Positions 35,252 through 44,706 of a stretch of DNA of 64,000 bases are shown in pieces. Both the position numbers and the translations under genes were made by a program. Origin of the DNA: Ascidiaceihabitans sp. (GTDB taxonomy: Bacteria; Pseudomonadota; Alphaproteobacteria; Rhodobacterales; Rhodobacteraceae). The first letter of the stretch is position 1. Each line of letters starts with the position of its first letter. The stretch lies in assembly GCA_028825475.1 (NCBI GenBank), contig JAPKAB010000008.1, forward strand, positions 32,498-96,497, read 5' to 3'. The notes below the pieces were generated by a model. The model ran no database searches, was not told the DNA's origin, and saw only the letters and a list, made by a program, of their open reading frames with translations.

Positions 35252-35275
35252 GCCCCAGATTCGTCTGGGGCTTTG
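35252..35275 (+). promoter_or_regulatory. UUCG-capped hairpin in the rplB leader
   Basis: AGCCCCAGA / TCTGGGGCT with a TTCG tetraloop, starting 16 bases after the candidate -10 box and followed by TTGCTGTTGTT. A second UUCG-capped hairpin (GGGACC / GGGCCC, with one A-G mismatch) lies at 35303-35318. They could be an attenuator, a protein-binding leader or a 5' stability element. Confidence 0.5.
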
Positions 35276-35371
35276 CTGTTGTTCGTAAAGAACATCAATT
35301 TTGGGACCTTCGGGGCCCTATAACCATGACGGTGCACACTGCACCCGATAAGCAAAACGGAAGACATCAAC

Positions 35372-36214
35372 ATGGCACTTAAGTCGTATAAACCGACTAC
35401 GCCAGGCCAACGCGGGTTGGTACTGATCGACCGTTCGGAGCTTTGGAAAGGCCGCCCGGTCAAAACTCTTACTGAGGGTTTGACCAAAAAAGGCGGACGG
35501 AACAACACCGGACGAATCACGATGCGTCGCAAAGGCGGGGGTGCAAAGCGCCTTTACCGTATCGTCGATTTTAGACGTAATAAAATGGATGTATCGGCTA
35601 CTGTCGAACGCATCGAGTATGACCCTAACCGCACAGCCTTTATCGCGCTCGTAAAATACGACGACGGTGAGCAGGCATACGTATTGGCGCCACAGCGTCT
35701 TGCGATTGGTGATAAAATCATCTCTGCGGCCAAAGCGGACATCAAGCCAGGCAACGCAATGCCGTTCTCTGGCATGCCAATCGGCACGATCATCCACAAC
35801 ATCGAAATGAAACCTGGTAAGGGCGGTCAAATCGCTCGTGCTGCTGGTACATACGCACAATTCGTAGGCCGTGATGGCGGCTACGCTCAGATCCGTCTGA
35901 GCTCCGGCGAATTGCGTCTTGTTCGTCAGGAATGCATGGCCACCGTTGGTGCCGTGTCTAACCCAGACAACTCGAACCAGAACTTCGGTAAAGCGGGCCG
36001 TATGCGTCACAAGGGCATTCGTCCTTCTGTACGTGGTGTCGTAATGAACCCGGTCGATCACCCTCACGGTGGTGGTGAAGGTCGGACCTCAGGTGGTCGT
36101 CACCCGGTTTCCCCATGGGGCAAACCAACTAAAGGTGCACGTACTCGCAACAAAAACAAAGCGTCGCAAAAGCTTATCATTCGCTCGCGTCACGCCAAGA
36201 AGAAGGGACGTTAA
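35372..36214 (+). CDS. rplB: 50S ribosomal protein L2
   Basis: 280 aa; required for subunit association and peptidyl transfer. The conserved [12 protein letters not shown] segment with the key histidine near residue 230 and the basic C-terminus are present. First gene of the second ribosomal block, spaced 3 bases from rpsS. Confidence 0.98.
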   Translation: MALKSYKPTTPGQRGLVLIDRSELWKGRPVKTLTEGLTKKGGRNNTGRITMRRKGGGAKRLYRIVDFRRNKMDVSATVERIEYDPNRTAFIALVKYDDGEQAYVLAPQRLAIGDKIISAAKADIKPGNAMPFSGMPIGTIIHNIEMKPGKGGQIARAAGTYAQFVGRDGGYAQIRLSSGELRLVRQECMATVGAVSNPDNSNQNFGKAGRMRHKGIRPSVRGVVMNPVDHPHGGGEGRTSGGRHPVSPWGKPTKGARTRNKNKASQKLIIRSRHAKKKGR

Positions 36215-36217
36215 TCT

Positions 36218-36496
36218 ATGTCTCGTTCCGTTTGGAAAGGTCCTTTTGTCGACGCATATGTGTTGAAAAAGGCTGAAGCGACTGCTGAAAGCGGCCGCCA
36301 CGAAGTGATCAAGATCTGGTCGCGTCGTTCTACAATCCTACCACAATTTGTTGGTCTGACTTTTGGCGTTTATAACGGCCACAAGCACATCCCAGTGAAC
36401 GTCACTGAGGATATGATTGGCCAGAAATTTGGTGAGTACTCACCAACGCGTACCTATTACGGTCACGCGGCTGATAAGAAGGCGAAACGCAAATGA
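36218..36496 (+). CDS. rpsS: 30S ribosomal protein S19
   Basis: 92 aa with the family motifs [22 protein letters not shown] and [17 protein letters not shown]. Located at the head of the small subunit with S13. It overlaps rplV by 4 bases. Confidence 0.98.
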   Translation: MSRSVWKGPFVDAYVLKKAEATAESGRHEVIKIWSRRSTILPQFVGLTFGVYNGHKHIPVNVTEDMIGQKFGEYSPTRTYYGHAADKKAKRK

Positions 36497-36885
36497 GCAA
36501 GGATAAGAACCCTCGCCGCGTTGCTGATAACGAAGCAATGGCAAAAACTCGCATGTTGCGCACCAGCCCTCAAAAGCTGAACCTCGTTGCACAACTCATC
36601 CGTGGCAAAAAAGTGGACAAGGCCCTAACGGACCTCACGTTCTCTAAAAAGCGTATCTCTGGTGATGTGAAAAAATGCCTGCAATCAGCAATTGCTAACG
36701 CAGAAAACAACCACAACCTTGATGTAGACGAGTTGATCGTTGCAGAAGCTTGGGTCGGCAAGAACATGACAATGAAACGTGGTCGTCCACGTGCTCGTGG
36801 TCGTTTCGGCAAGATCCTCAAGCCTTTCGCAGAGGTTACAATCTTGGTTCGTCAAGTTGAAGCAACATCAGGGGAGCAAAGCTAA
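36493..36885 (+). CDS. rplV: 50S ribosomal protein L22
   Basis: 130 aa; its beta-hairpin ([18 protein letters not shown]) forms part of the exit-tunnel constriction. The N-terminal dozen residues ([12 protein letters not shown]) are an extension before [12 protein letters not shown], usual in this group. TAATG overlap with rpsC. Confidence 0.97.
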   Translation: MSKDKNPRRVADNEAMAKTRMLRTSPQKLNLVAQLIRGKKVDKALTDLTFSKKRISGDVKKCLQSAIANAENNHNLDVDELIVAEAWVGKNMTMKRGRPRARGRFGKILKPFAEVTILVRQVEATSGEQS

Positions 36886-37592
36886 TGGGTAATAAAGTAA
36901 ATCCAATCGGCATGCGCCTTCAGGTTAACCGTACTTGGGATAGCCGCTGGTATGCAGACACTAAGGATTTCGGGAACTTGCTTCTTGAAGACCTTAAAAT
37001 GCGCGAATTCATCAAAGTTGAGTGCAAACAAGCGGGTATCGCCCGTGTGATCATCGAACGCCCACACAAGAAGTGCCGCGTTACGATCCACACAGCACGC
37101 CCTGGTGTGATCATCGGCAAAAAAGGTGCGGACATCGAAGGTCTGCGCAAAAAGCTGGCAAACTTCACTGCCTCTGAATTGCACCTCAACATCGTTGAAG
37201 TCCGCAAGCCAGAAATGGATGCAGCTCTTGTTGGTGAATCCATCGCACAGCAATTGGAACGCCGTGTTTCTTTCCGTCGCGCTATGAAGCGTTCGGTTCA
37301 GAATGCAATGCGTATGGGTGCCCTAGGTATCCGTATTAACCTTGCTGGTCGTTTGGGCGGCGCAGAAATCGCGCGTACTGAATGGTACCGTGAAGGTCGC
37401 GTTCCGTTGCACACTTTGCGTGCCGACATCGATTACGCACACGTTGAAGCGATGACTGCTTATGGCATCATCGGGATCAAAACCTGGATCTTCAAAGGCG
37501 AGATCATGGAACACGATCCAGCAGCGCGTGACCGTAAAGCACAAGAACTCCAAGACGGCCCAGCACCTCGCGGTGCCGGCGGTCGTCGTTGA
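36885..37592 (+). CDS. rpsC: 30S ribosomal protein S3
   Basis: 235 aa with an N-terminal KH domain ([18 protein letters not shown] near residue 67) and the C-terminal domain [24 protein letters not shown]. Part of the mRNA entry channel. Confidence 0.98.
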   Translation: MGNKVNPIGMRLQVNRTWDSRWYADTKDFGNLLLEDLKMREFIKVECKQAGIARVIIERPHKKCRVTIHTARPGVIIGKKGADIEGLRKKLANFTASELHLNIVEVRKPEMDAALVGESIAQQLERRVSFRRAMKRSVQNAMRMGALGIRINLAGRLGGAEIARTEWYREGRVPLHTLRADIDYAHVEAMTAYGIIGIKTWIFKGEIMEHDPAARDRKAQELQDGPAPRGAGGRR

Positions 37593-37607
37593 TAGGGGGG
37601 CGCACAG

Positions 37608-38021
37608 ATGCTTCAGCCAAAACGTACCAAATTCCGCAAGCAGTTTAAGGGCTCTATTAAGGGTCTTGCTAAAGGCGGTTCCGATCTGAACTTTGGGACT
37701 TACGGTCTTAAGGCAACAGAGCCTGAGCGTATCACTGCACGTCAAATCGAAGCGGCTCGCCGCGCGATGACACGTCACATGAAACGTCAGGGTCGTGTCT
37801 GGATCCGTATTTTCCCAGACGTGCCAATCACAGCCAAACCTATCGAAGTTCGTATGGGTAAAGGTAAAGGCTCTGTCGACCGTTGGGCCGCCAAAGTTAA
37901 GCCTGGCCGCGTGATGTTTGAAATAGACGGCGTTGACGAAGTCATCGCACGTGAGGCATTGCGCCTAGCAGCTATGAAGTTGCCGATCAAAACACGCGTC
38001 GTGGTTCGCGAAGACTGGTAA
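37608..38021 (+). CDS. rplP: 50S ribosomal protein L16
   Basis: 137 aa, with [11 protein letters not shown] at the start and [22 protein letters not shown] centrally; organises the A-site tRNA-binding region. Last gene before the second interruption and followed by a terminator. Confidence 0.98.
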   Translation: MLQPKRTKFRKQFKGSIKGLAKGGSDLNFGTYGLKATEPERITARQIEAARRAMTRHMKRQGRVWIRIFPDVPITAKPIEVRMGKGKGSVDRWAAKVKPGRVMFEIDGVDEVIAREALRLAAMKLPIKTRVVVREDW

Positions 38022-38056
38022 AACCTCGCGCCTAGGCGCATTGGTTTAGAAATTAG

Positions 38057-38090
38057 AAAGCCCCTGCCGAGTGATCGGTGGGGGCTTTTT
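38057..38090 (+). terminator. Terminator after rplP
   Basis: AAAGCCCCTGCCGA pairs with TCGGTGGGGGCTTT (a few mismatched or G-U pairs) around a GTGA loop, then TTTTT. It separates L16 from the rpmC block, which are normally co-transcribed. Confidence 0.85.
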
Positions 38091-38127
38091 GTTTGTGTCG
38101 CTTCCTGCGATGGTTCATTCTTTTTCT

Positions 38128-38541
38128 ATGACACTATTTCATACACTATTTGCCAGCCGCATTCTCAGGTTTGTCGTCCTCTCAATACTGTTGATTGTCG
38201 CCATGTACCTCACTGTCCGGATTGCTGCGACCATCGTGTACTGGTCTGGGAAGCTGTACCGCCCTGGAGTGTCGACAGGAATTTGGGGCTTCTTTTTTTG
38301 GGTTTTCGCTTCGACGATGGGGTTTCTGGCACTTGTTTGCCTTTTCCTTCGCCCCGCAAAAGTCCGTCTTATTCTGTTGGGCTATAATCTGTTGGCGTTG
38401 GTGGTTTTGTTTTCCGTCTTTCGTCATGAAAATCACGATATTTGGTTCTGGGTGACGTTCCTATTTTCGGCCCTCGCCTCAAATTTGATCATCTACTTTG
38501 CGATGCGTTTTGACCGTGGCGCTAAAACGGGATCTTCCTAA
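38128..38541 (+). CDS. Small four-helix membrane protein, unknown function
   Basis: About 137 aa from the ATG at 38128 (MTLFHTLFAS). Four hydrophobic segments are visible with short polar links (KLYRPGVSTG, LRPAKVRL, RHENHD) and a basic C-terminus. No family recognised. The frame opens earlier, at 38071 inside the rplP terminator, but that start is implausible; an ATG at 38110 is possible. No clear SD. It interrupts the junction between rplP and rpmC. Confidence 0.6.
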   Translation: MTLFHTLFASRILRFVVLSILLIVAMYLTVRIAATIVYWSGKLYRPGVSTGIWGFFFWVFASTMGFLALVCLFLRPAKVRLILLGYNLLALVVLFSVFRHENHDIWFWVTFLFSALASNLIIYFAMRFDRGAKTGSS

Positions 38542-38615
38542 CAGCGGTATGTGCCGTGTCTTCGGGGGAGCTGCTGGCGTTTTGGCGTCCTTGCGCACAC
38601 ATCTAGCGGTCGCTC

Positions 38616-38658
38616 GCACTTACGTGATACCGACACAATACCGACGTGATACCGATAA
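38616..38658. repeat. ATACCGA array upstream of rpmC (three units, 11-bp period)
   Basis: ATACCGA occurs at 38627-38633, 38638-38644 and 38649-38655, exactly 11 bases apart. The surrounding 43 bases match 49996-50038 upstream of rplQ with about seven differences. The array ends about 10 bases before a candidate -35 box, a typical place for activator sites. The remainder of the 268-base gap (38542-38810) holds that promoter and an SD before rpmC. Confidence 0.8.
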
Positions 38659-38665
38659 TGAAAAT

Positions 38666-38693
38666 TTGGTAAATCCGTTGCTTTCCCTATAAA
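38666..38693 (+). promoter_or_regulatory. Candidate promoter of the rpmC (spc-like) block
   Basis: TTGGTA and TATAAA with a 16-base spacer, just downstream of the ATACCGA array and about 115 bases before rpmC. It follows the rplP terminator and the inserted membrane-protein gene, so a promoter is needed here. Confidence 0.55.
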
Positions 38694-38810
38694 ACAAAAG
38701 GGACTTGCCACACTCTCCAAACCCTCCTATACGCAGCCATCTACTATGGACTCCACCAGAATCATGGTCACCCTAATGGGGCCAGCTGGTGATGTTGAAA
38801 GGAAAAGGCG

Positions 38811-39014
38811 ATGAACGCCCAAGAACTACACGATCTGACACCAGATCAGCTTCGCGAAAAGCTTGCTGATATGAAAAAAGAAAGCTTCAACTTGCGCTTT
38901 CAAGCTGCAACTGGCTCTCTTGAGAACCCTGCGCAAATCCGTGTTGCACGTCGCAACGCTGCACGCGTTAAAACAATCTTGAACCAAAAAGCCGCTGCTG
39001 CGGCGTCTGAATAA
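38811..39014 (+). CDS. rpmC: 50S ribosomal protein L29
   Basis: 67 aa, two-helix protein at the exit tunnel next to L23; [20 protein letters not shown] and [14 protein letters not shown] are typical. Short Ala-rich tail. SD GAAAGGAAAAGG precedes it. Confidence 0.97.
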   Translation: MNAQELHDLTPDQLREKLADMKKESFNLRFQAATGSLENPAQIRVARRNAARVKTILNQKAAAAASE

Positions 39015-39025
39015 GGAGCACACCA

Positions 39026-39256
39026 ATGCCTAAACGTATTTTGACCGGCACAGTGACTTCTGATGCTAACGCCCAAACAGTAACGGTTGCCGTAGAGCGT
39101 CGCTTTACACACCCAGTTCTGAAGAAAACAATTCGTCGGTCCAAGAAGTATCGGGCCCACGATGAGAACGAATCCTTCAAAGTTGGCGATTCCGTACGCA
39201 TCATCGAATGCGCGCCACGTTCGAAGACAAAGCGCTGGGAAGTAATCACAGCATAA
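39026..39256 (+). CDS. rpsQ: 30S ribosomal protein S17
   Basis: 76 aa with the OB-fold motifs [16 protein letters not shown] and [27 protein letters not shown]. Primary 16S rRNA binder. Confidence 0.97.
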   Translation: MPKRILTGTVTSDANAQTVTVAVERRFTHPVLKKTIRRSKKYRAHDENESFKVGDSVRIIECAPRSKTKRWEVITA

Positions 39257-39332
39257 GCTGCGACTACTAACAGTATAATCGAAACCCTAGGGATCAGGCA
39301 CGCATCGCCCCCTACAGGTCGGGAGAAACCAT

Positions 39333-39701
39333 ATGATCCAGATGCAGACAAATCTTGAGGTGGCTGACAACAGCGGCGCACGCCGTGTTCAGTGCATCAA
39401 GGTTCTGGGTGGTTCCAAGCGTAAATACGCATCCGTAGGCGACATCATTGTTGTCTCGGTTAAGGAAGCCATTCCACGTGGCCGTGTTAAGAAGGGTGAC
39501 GTCCGTAAGGCCGTCGTCGTTCGCACGGCGAAAGAAGTTCGTCGCGATGATGGTACAGCCATTCGTTTTGACGGCAACGCCGCTGTTATTTTGAACAACA
39601 ATAACGAGCCAGTAGGTACACGTATCTTTGGCCCAGTTGTTCGTGAATTGCGCGCGAAAAACTTCATGAAAATCATTTCCCTTGCTCCGGAGGTGCTTTG
39701 A
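39333..39701 (+). CDS. rplN: 50S ribosomal protein L14
   Basis: 122 aa; [19 protein letters not shown] at the start and the basic loop [16 protein letters not shown] are standard. The 76-base gap before it contains a TATAAT at 39274-39279 without a good -35 at the right distance. Confidence 0.98.
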   Translation: MIQMQTNLEVADNSGARRVQCIKVLGGSKRKYASVGDIIVVSVKEAIPRGRVKKGDVRKAVVVRTAKEVRRDDGTAIRFDGNAAVILNNNNEPVGTRIFGPVVRELRAKNFMKIISLAPEVL

Positions 39702-39702
39702 T

Positions 39703-40008
39703 ATGGCTGCTAAGTTGAAAAAGGGTGACAAAGTTACTCTTCTTACCGGTAAGGACAAAGGCAAAGAGGGTACAATCTCTTCCATTGATCCAAAAGCGGG
39801 TAAAGCTGTTGTCGAGGGTCTGAACATTTCGATCCGCGCAACGCGCCAAACTCAAGAATCCCAAGGTGGCCGCATTCCTAAAGCTATGCCAATCGCGCTC
39901 AGCAACCTTTCGTTGCTTGATGCAAACGGCAAAGCAACACGTGTTGGCTTCAAGATGGACGGCGAAAACAAAGTACGTTTCGCTAAGACAACAGGGGATG
40001 TGATCTAA
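39703..40008 (+). CDS. rplX: 50S ribosomal protein L24
   Basis: 101 aa, KOW-type protein ([20 protein letters not shown]) that helps start 50S assembly. The ATG at 39703 lies 1 base past the rplN stop; an upstream in-frame start at 39682 lies in rplN and lacks support. TAATG overlap with rplE. Confidence 0.97.
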   Translation: MAAKLKKGDKVTLLTGKDKGKEGTISSIDPKAGKAVVEGLNISIRATRQTQESQGGRIPKAMPIALSNLSLLDANGKATRVGFKMDGENKVRFAKTTGDVI

Positions 40009-40562
40009 TGACTGATTATACACCTCGCCTAAAAACTTCTTACGTCGACACAATCCGTGCCGCCATGAAAGAAGAATTTGGCTACAAAAACGACATGATG
40101 ATCCCTCGTTTGGACAAAATCGTGTTGAACATCGGTTGCGGTGCAGCCGCTGTGCGTGACAGCAAGAAAGCCAAATCAGCTCAGGGCGACCTGACATTGA
40201 TTGCTGGCCAAAAAGCTTTGACCACGATCGCCAAAAAATCCATTGCGGGTTTCCGTGTACGTGAAGAAATGCCAATGGGTGCGAAAGTTACCTTGCGCGG
40301 CAATCGCATGTACGAATTCCTAGATCGTCTGACCACAATTGCTATGCCACGTATTCGCGACTTCCGCGGCGTATCTGGCAAATCCTTTGACGGTCGTGGC
40401 AACTACGCCATGGGCCTAAAAGAGCACCTCGTATTCCCAGAAATCGATTTCGATAAAATCGATGAAAACTGGGGTATGGATATTGTGATCGCCACTACGG
40501 CGAAAACCGATGACGAAGCAAAAGCATTGTTGAAAGCTTTCAACATGCCTTTCAACTCGTAA
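40008..40562 (+). CDS. rplE: 50S ribosomal protein L5
   Basis: 184 aa; binds 5S rRNA and contacts P-site t[37 protein letters not shown] and [16 protein letters not shown] are conserved segments. Confidence 0.98.
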   Translation: MTDYTPRLKTSYVDTIRAAMKEEFGYKNDMMIPRLDKIVLNIGCGAAAVRDSKKAKSAQGDLTLIAGQKALTTIAKKSIAGFRVREEMPMGAKVTLRGNRMYEFLDRLTTIAMPRIRDFRGVSGKSFDGRGNYAMGLKEHLVFPEIDFDKIDENWGMDIVIATTAKTDDEAKALLKAFNMPFNS

Positions 40563-40578
40563 GCGGGAGGGAATAGAT

Positions 40579-40884
40579 ATGGCTAAAAAATCCATGATCG
40601 CACGCGAAGTTAAGCGTGAGAAGCTTGTAAAGCAGTACGCAGAACGTCGTGCCGCCTTGAAAGCAATCGTAAGCAATCAAGACCTACCTATGGAAGAGCG
40701 TTTCCGCGCTACTCTTAAGTTGGCCAAATTGCCGCGTAACTCGTCCAAAGTACGCTTGCACAACCGTTGCCAGCTAACTGGTCGTCCACACGCTTACTAC
40801 CGTAAGCTCAAAATTTCGCGGATCGCGCTACGGGACCTCGGCTCTGCCGGTCAAATCCCTGGCATGGTCAAGTCGAGCTGGTAA
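40579..40884 (+). CDS. rpsN: 30S ribosomal protein S14 (zinc-free type)
   Basis: 101 aa, the long C-minus form: [30 protein letters not shown] and the terminal [11 protein letters not shown]. The CxxC zinc motif is absent, as usual for proteobacteria. Confidence 0.98.
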   Translation: MAKKSMIAREVKREKLVKQYAERRAALKAIVSNQDLPMEERFRATLKLAKLPRNSSKVRLHNRCQLTGRPHAYYRKLKISRIALRDLGSAGQIPGMVKSSW

Positions 40885-40899
40885 GGAAGGGCATTAGAT

Positions 40900-41292
40900 A
40901 TGAACGATCCTATCGCAGATATGCTCACACGCATTCGTAACTCTTCATTGCGCGGCAAATCCGTAGTCGAGACACCAGCTTCAAAGTTGCGTGCTTGGGT
41001 ATTGGACGTGTTGGCTGATGAAGGCTACATTCGCGGCTATGAAGCAACGACAGGCAAAGATGGTCACCCGGCTATCGAAATCAGCCTGAAGTACTACGAG
41101 GGCGAACCTGTTATTCGTGAATTGAAGCGGGTTTCAAAACCTGGTCGTCGCGTTTACATGGGCGTTAATGACATTCCAGTGGTCCGTCAGGGCCTAGGCG
41201 TGTCGATTGTCTCCACCCCACAAGGTGTGATGTCGGACGCAAAAGCACGTGCAGCCAATGTTGGCGGCGAAGTGCTCTGCACCGTATTCTAA
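40900..41292 (+). CDS. rpsH: 30S ribosomal protein S8
   Basis: 130 aa; [14 protein letters not shown] at the start and [25 protein letters not shown] near the end. In other bacteria S8 represses the spc operon by binding mRNA near rplE. Confidence 0.98.
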   Translation: MNDPIADMLTRIRNSSLRGKSVVETPASKLRAWVLDVLADEGYIRGYEATTGKDGHPAIEISLKYYEGEPVIRELKRVSKPGRRVYMGVNDIPVVRQGLGVSIVSTPQGVMSDAKARAANVGGEVLCTVF

Positions 41293-41302
41293 GGAGAACA
41301 AT

Positions 41303-41836
41303 ATGTCTCGTATCGGTAAAAAACCAGTCGGTCTTCCAGCAGGTGTAACAGCCTCTGTGTCCGGCCAAACCATCGAAGTCAAAGGCCCAAAGGGCACACG
41401 CACGTTCTCAGCAACGGATGATGTGACACTGACGGTCGAAAACGACGCCGTATCTGTCACTCCACGTGGCAAATCCAAGCGCGCACGCCAACAGTGGGGC
41501 ATGAGCCGCACACGGATTGCAAACTTGGTTATCGGCGTTACTGAGGGCTTCAAAAAAGAACTAGAGATCCAAGGTGTTGGTTATCGTGCTGCCATGACTG
41601 GCAATACGCTTAAGCTTAACTTGGGCCTGTCTCACGATGTTGATTATGTTGCACCTGAAGGCGTGACTGTCACATCTCCAAAGCAAACCCAAATTGTGGT
41701 TGAAGGCATTGACGAACAAGCTGTTGGTCAAGTTGCTGCTGAAATTCGCGCTTGGCGTAAACCAGAGCCTTATAAAGGCAAAGGTATTCGCTACAAAGGT
41801 GAATTCGTCTTCCGCAAAGAAGGCAAGAAGAAGTAA
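41303..41836 (+). CDS. rplF: 50S ribosomal protein L6
   Basis: 177 aa, two homologous domains; [17 protein letters not shown] and the C-terminal [15 protein letters not shown] near the sarcin-ricin loop. The ATG at 41303 follows AAGGAGAA; the longer open frame starting at 41249 lies in rpsH. Confidence 0.98.
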   Translation: MSRIGKKPVGLPAGVTASVSGQTIEVKGPKGTRTFSATDDVTLTVENDAVSVTPRGKSKRARQQWGMSRTRIANLVIGVTEGFKKELEIQGVGYRAAMTGNTLKLNLGLSHDVDYVAPEGVTVTSPKQTQIVVEGIDEQAVGQVAAEIRAWRKPEPYKGKGIRYKGEFVFRKEGKKK

Positions 41837-41847
41837 GGAACGCACAG

Positions 41848-42207
41848 ATGGCAAACAGCAAAAGAACTCTGTTTCTGAAGCGCCGCATGCGCGTTCGGAA
41901 CAAACTACGCCGGGTAAACGCGGGACGCTTGCGTCTCTCCGTTCACCGCTCAAACAAAAACATCAGCGCCCAGCTGATCGACGATGTGAATGGCGTGACG
42001 CTTGCGTCAGCTTCCACACACGAAAAAGCATTGGGTGTTGTTGGCAAAAACAACGTTGAAGCGGCTGCTAAAGTCGGTACAGCGATTGCTGAGCGGGCAC
42101 TTAAAGCAGGCGTTGAAACCGCTTACTTTGACCGTGGTGGTTTCCTCTTTCACGGTAAGGTTAAAGCAGTTGCTGACGCCGCTCGTGAAGGTGGCTTGAA
42201 GATCTAA
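41848..42207 (+). CDS. rplR: 50S ribosomal protein L18
   Basis: 119 aa, 5S rRNA-binding protein with an arginine-rich N-terminus ([13 protein letters not shown]) and [30 protein letters not shown] at the end. Confidence 0.97.
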   Translation: MANSKRTLFLKRRMRVRNKLRRVNAGRLRLSVHRSNKNISAQLIDDVNGVTLASASTHEKALGVVGKNNVEAAAKVGTAIAERALKAGVETAYFDRGGFLFHGKVKAVADAAREGGLKI

Positions 42208-42216
42208 ACGACTTGA

Positions 42217-42244
42217 AGGCGGCTCCTTTCGTTAGGGGCCGCCT
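42217..42244 (+). other. Hairpin between rplR and rpsE
   Basis: AGGCGGCTCC / GGGGCCGCCT (10 pairs, one of them G-U), 8-base loop, no T-tract. It lies in an unusually long 110-base gap inside the spc block. It may be a processing site or translational control element. Confidence 0.45.
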
Positions 42245-42317
42245 CGATGATCCGGGGACAGTCGTCCACTTGGATCGAAATTAACGAGCGCTTGCTCACT
42301 CATTAAAGGATGTTCTC

Positions 42318-42899
42318 ATGGCAGAACGTGAAAACCGTCGCGGCCCACGCCGCGATCGTGAAGAAACACCGGAATTTACAGATCGCCTAGTCGCGATTAA
42401 CCGCGTTTCAAAAACTGTTAAAGGTGGTAAGCGCTTTGGCTTCGCCGCACTTGTAGTTGTTGGTGACCAAAAAGGTCGCGTCGGCTTTGGTAAAGGTAAA
42501 GCGAAAGAGGTTCCTGAAGCCATTCGCAAAGCCACAGAGCAAGCAAAACGCCAAATGATCCGTGTTCAATTGCGCGAAGGCCGCACATTGCACCACGACA
42601 TGGAAGGCCGTCACGGCGCAGGCAAAGTTGTTATGCGTTCCGCACCTGAAGGTACTGGTATTATTGCTGGTGGTCCGATGCGTGCTGTTTTCGAAATGTT
42701 GGGTGTTAAAGACGTTGTGTCTAAATCCATCGGGTCGCAAAACCCGTACAACATGATCCGCGCCACTATGGACGGTCTACGCAAAGAGTCTTCGCCTCGT
42801 GCGGTTGCTCAACGTCGTGGCAAAAAAGTAGCTGACATTCTGCCAAAGCGTGATGACGCGCCGGCTGCAGAAGCAACTGCTGAAACAGCAGAAGCATAA
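42318..42899 (+). CDS. rpsE: 30S ribosomal protein S5
   Basis: 193 aa with [31 protein letters not shown] in the fidelity-determining N-domain and the [19 protein letters not shown] segment. A roughly 20-residue alanine/glutamate-rich C-terminal extension is present. Confidence 0.98.
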   Translation: MAERENRRGPRRDREETPEFTDRLVAINRVSKTVKGGKRFGFAALVVVGDQKGRVGFGKGKAKEVPEAIRKATEQAKRQMIRVQLREGRTLHHDMEGRHGAGKVVMRSAPEGTGIIAGGPMRAVFEMLGVKDVVSKSIGSQNPYNMIRATMDGLRKESSPRAVAQRRGKKVADILPKRDDAPAAEATAETAEA

Positions 42900-42910
42900 G
42901 GACCAGCATC

Positions 42911-43099
42911 ATGGCTAAAACAATCGTTGTAAAACAAACTGGCTCTCCAATCCGTCGCCCTGCAAAGCAGCGCGCAACTTTGGTTGGTCTTGGCTTGAAC
43001 AAAATGCACAAAACACGCGAATTGGAAGACACACCTTCCGTACGCGGCATGGTGCGTTCGATCTCACACATGGTTGAGATCATCGAAGAAAAGGGCTGA
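42911..43099 (+). CDS. rpmD: 50S ribosomal protein L30
   Basis: 62 aa, with [28 protein letters not shown]. Last gene before the third interruption; rplO normally follows directly. Confidence 0.97.
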   Translation: MAKTIVVKQTGSPIRRPAKQRATLVGLGLNKMHKTRELEDTPSVRGMVRSISHMVEIIEEKG

Positions 43100-43114
43100 G
43101 CCTAACGGTTCAGC

Positions 43115-43139
43115 GTAGGGCGGGATTTACCCCGCCTTA
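43115..43139. repeat. Short palindromic element (TAGGGCGGGAT type)
   Basis: A GGCGGG / CCCGCC stem with an ATTTA loop inside GTAGGGCGGGATTTACC. The core is shared with the palindromic element near 34,340, so it may belong to a dispersed extragenic repeat family. A small CTGAGCC/GGTTCAG hairpin lies just before it (43097-43114). Confidence 0.5.
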
Positions 43140-43140
43140 G

Positions 43141-43179
43141 ATAGAAACGCCTCGTAGGAAACTGCGGGGCGTTTTCTAT
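43141..43179. terminator. Bidirectional terminator between rpmD and the antisense hydroxylase gene
   Basis: ATAGAAACGCC (43141-43151) pairs with GGCGTTTTCTAT (43168-43179), giving an A-tract on one side and a T-tract on the other. It stops both convergent transcripts and overlaps the stop codon of the minus-strand gene. Confidence 0.7.
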
Positions 43180-43919
43180 TTCTGTGCAGCGATTATTTCA
43201 GATTTGCTTAGTTGATATTTGTCGGCGAACTTGTGACGTGCTGCGATCAACCGAGGATCGTCTGGTTTAAGGCCGAGAGTCTTAATGAGTTCGATGCGTT
43301 GTTGTGACACTAATTCATTTCGGTCAATTGCGGTGTCCATAAAGCGATCAATGACATTGCCGCCAGGTGAGACATGAAACCAACGTTTGAAATCACGAAA
43401 ATGATGTTGTGCGTGCAATCCGGTTACATGACGCTCGACCCAAGTCTTCTTAACCGGAAGATGAGCAGTCATATGAAACCATTCGTAGGTGAGGAAAGTT
43501 CCGACACCTCCAACTAGGCCGAGCGCGGTTGGAATAACGCTTGAATATTCTGGCAGGACCATGCTCGTCAGGAGCCAAACAGCGCCGTAGTTAATCACCA
43601 AGATAGGTAGTGAAACCCAAGGCGGAGCAAAGAAAAGAGGAATGTTCGTTGGGAAATCATGATGCCCATAATGTGCTTGATAAAGGATGTCGAACTTCCA
43701 TTGTTTCGTGGGGGGTGGCAAATGAAAGATGTGCCTATGCAAAGAGTATTCATTGAGCATTTGTAGTGGGACACCCAGCAAAGCCACAAAGAGCGACCAC
43801 CATGGTCCGTGGAGTATCACGAATATAAGGCCAGCTATGAAGGCTAAGATCATTGGAGGGACCGATTGATGGCTCATCATGATCTTCAAACGTGGTGGGA
43901 GTTGGGCTGTTTGTGACAT
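43176..43919 (-). CDS. Fatty acid hydroxylase/sterol desaturase superfamily protein
   Basis: A 247-residue integral membrane di-iron protein with histidine clusters HRHIFH (about 62-67), HYGHHD (about 83-88), EWFHMTAH (about 146-153) and HAQHH (about 169-173), plus two or three hydrophobic helical pairs (about 20-55, 100-145). The superfamily hydroxylates or desaturates fatty acyl, sterol or carotenoid chains; the substrate here is unknown. It is encoded antisense inside the spc ribosomal block, between rpmD and rplO, and is probably an insertion. Confidence 0.82.
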   Translation of the reverse strand: MSQTAQLPPRLKIMMSHQSVPPMILAFIAGLIFVILHGPWWSLFVALLGVPLQMLNEYSLHRHIFHLPPPTKQWKFDILYQAHYGHHDFPTNIPLFFAPPWVSLPILVINYGAVWLLTSMVLPEYSSVIPTALGLVGGVGTFLTYEWFHMTAHLPVKKTWVERHVTGLHAQHHFRDFKRWFHVSPGGNVIDRFMDTAIDRNELVSQQRIELIKTLGLKPDDPRLIAARHKFADKYQLSKSEIIAAQK

Positions 43920-43976
43920 CGTTAAATCACATCACATCAACTTGCTGCATGGCAACCGTGTTCGTCACGTCAACTA

Positions 43977-44019
43977 CCACTTGATCCAATTCGGTACGAG
44001 GGCTATACGCCCCAAGTGG
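43977..44019 (+). promoter_or_regulatory. Promoter of rplO enclosed by an inverted repeat
   Basis: TTGATC (43981-43986) and TATACG (44004-44009) are 17 bases apart, a good sigma70-type promoter. It is bracketed by CCACTTG (43977-43983) and CAAGTGG (44013-44019). The left arm overlaps the -35, and the right arm lies near the start point, so a bound dimer pair could loop out or block the promoter. It restarts transcription after the antisense gene. Confidence 0.6.
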
Positions 44020-44103
44020 TCATCATTCAGGTGACTCGAAAACCAATCATGCCGTGGTTGTCCCATTTGCTTCTGGGGGCACATCCGGCGAAGGAGAAGC
44101 AAA

Positions 44104-44589
44104 ATGTTTAAACTAAATGAACTACGCGACAACCCAGGTGCAACGAAACCACGCAAGCGCGTTGGTCGTGGTCCAGGTTCCGGCACCGGTAAAATGGGTG
44201 GCCGTGGTATCAAGGGTCAAAAATCACGTTCAGGTGTAGCGATCAAAGGTTTTGAAGGCGGTCAAATGCCTTTGTACCAACGTCTACCAAAGCGTGGCTT
44301 TAACAAGCCGAACCGCAAATCTTATGCGGTTATCAACCTTGGTCTTATCCAGAAATTCGTAGACGCAGGCAAAATCGACGCCAAAGCAGCAATCACTCAC
44401 GATGTGTTGATCGCATCTGGTGCTGTTCGTCGCGTATTGGACGGTATTCGCGTTCTTGCTAAGGGTGAAGTTACATCTAAGCTGAACATCGAAGTGCACG
44501 GCGCGTCCAAGTCTGCAGTTGAAGCTGTCGAAAAAGCTGGTGGTAAATTGACCCTCACAGCTAAAGTGGCACCAGCAGCAGCTGAGTAA
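44104..44589 (+). CDS. rplO: 50S ribosomal protein L15
   Basis: 161 aa with a glycine/arginine-rich N-terminus ([25 protein letters not shown]) and the YQRLPKRGF motif. It opens the block rplO-secY-adk. Confidence 0.98.
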   Translation: MFKLNELRDNPGATKPRKRVGRGPGSGTGKMGGRGIKGQKSRSGVAIKGFEGGQMPLYQRLPKRGFNKPNRKSYAVINLGLIQKFVDAGKIDAKAAITHDVLIASGAVRRVLDGIRVLAKGEVTSKLNIEVHGASKSAVEAVEKAGGKLTLTAKVAPAAAE

Positions 44590-44647
44590 TTAGACCTTCG
44601 CACTTGTGAGTAGCAGTTTTGCCGCTTACATAGTCTTAGAGTTTTCC

Positions 44648-44686
44648 AAACGCCGCCCATCGGAAAACCGCTGGGCGGCGTTTTTT
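44648..44686 (+). terminator. Strong terminator between rplO and secY
   Basis: AAACGCCGCCCA pairs with TGGGCGGCGTTT, with an inner CGG/CCG pairing, then a T run. Only about 20 bases separate it from secY, leaving no room for a promoter, so secY must rely on read-through or on a promoter within rplO. Confidence 0.88.
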
Positions 44687-44706
44687 GTTAAAGAAAGAGC
44701 CTAATA

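Noticed and set aside
38498..38692. 64-codon open frame over the ATACCGA array
   Set aside because: No SD, no family, and it is largely built from the repeat; treated as non-coding.
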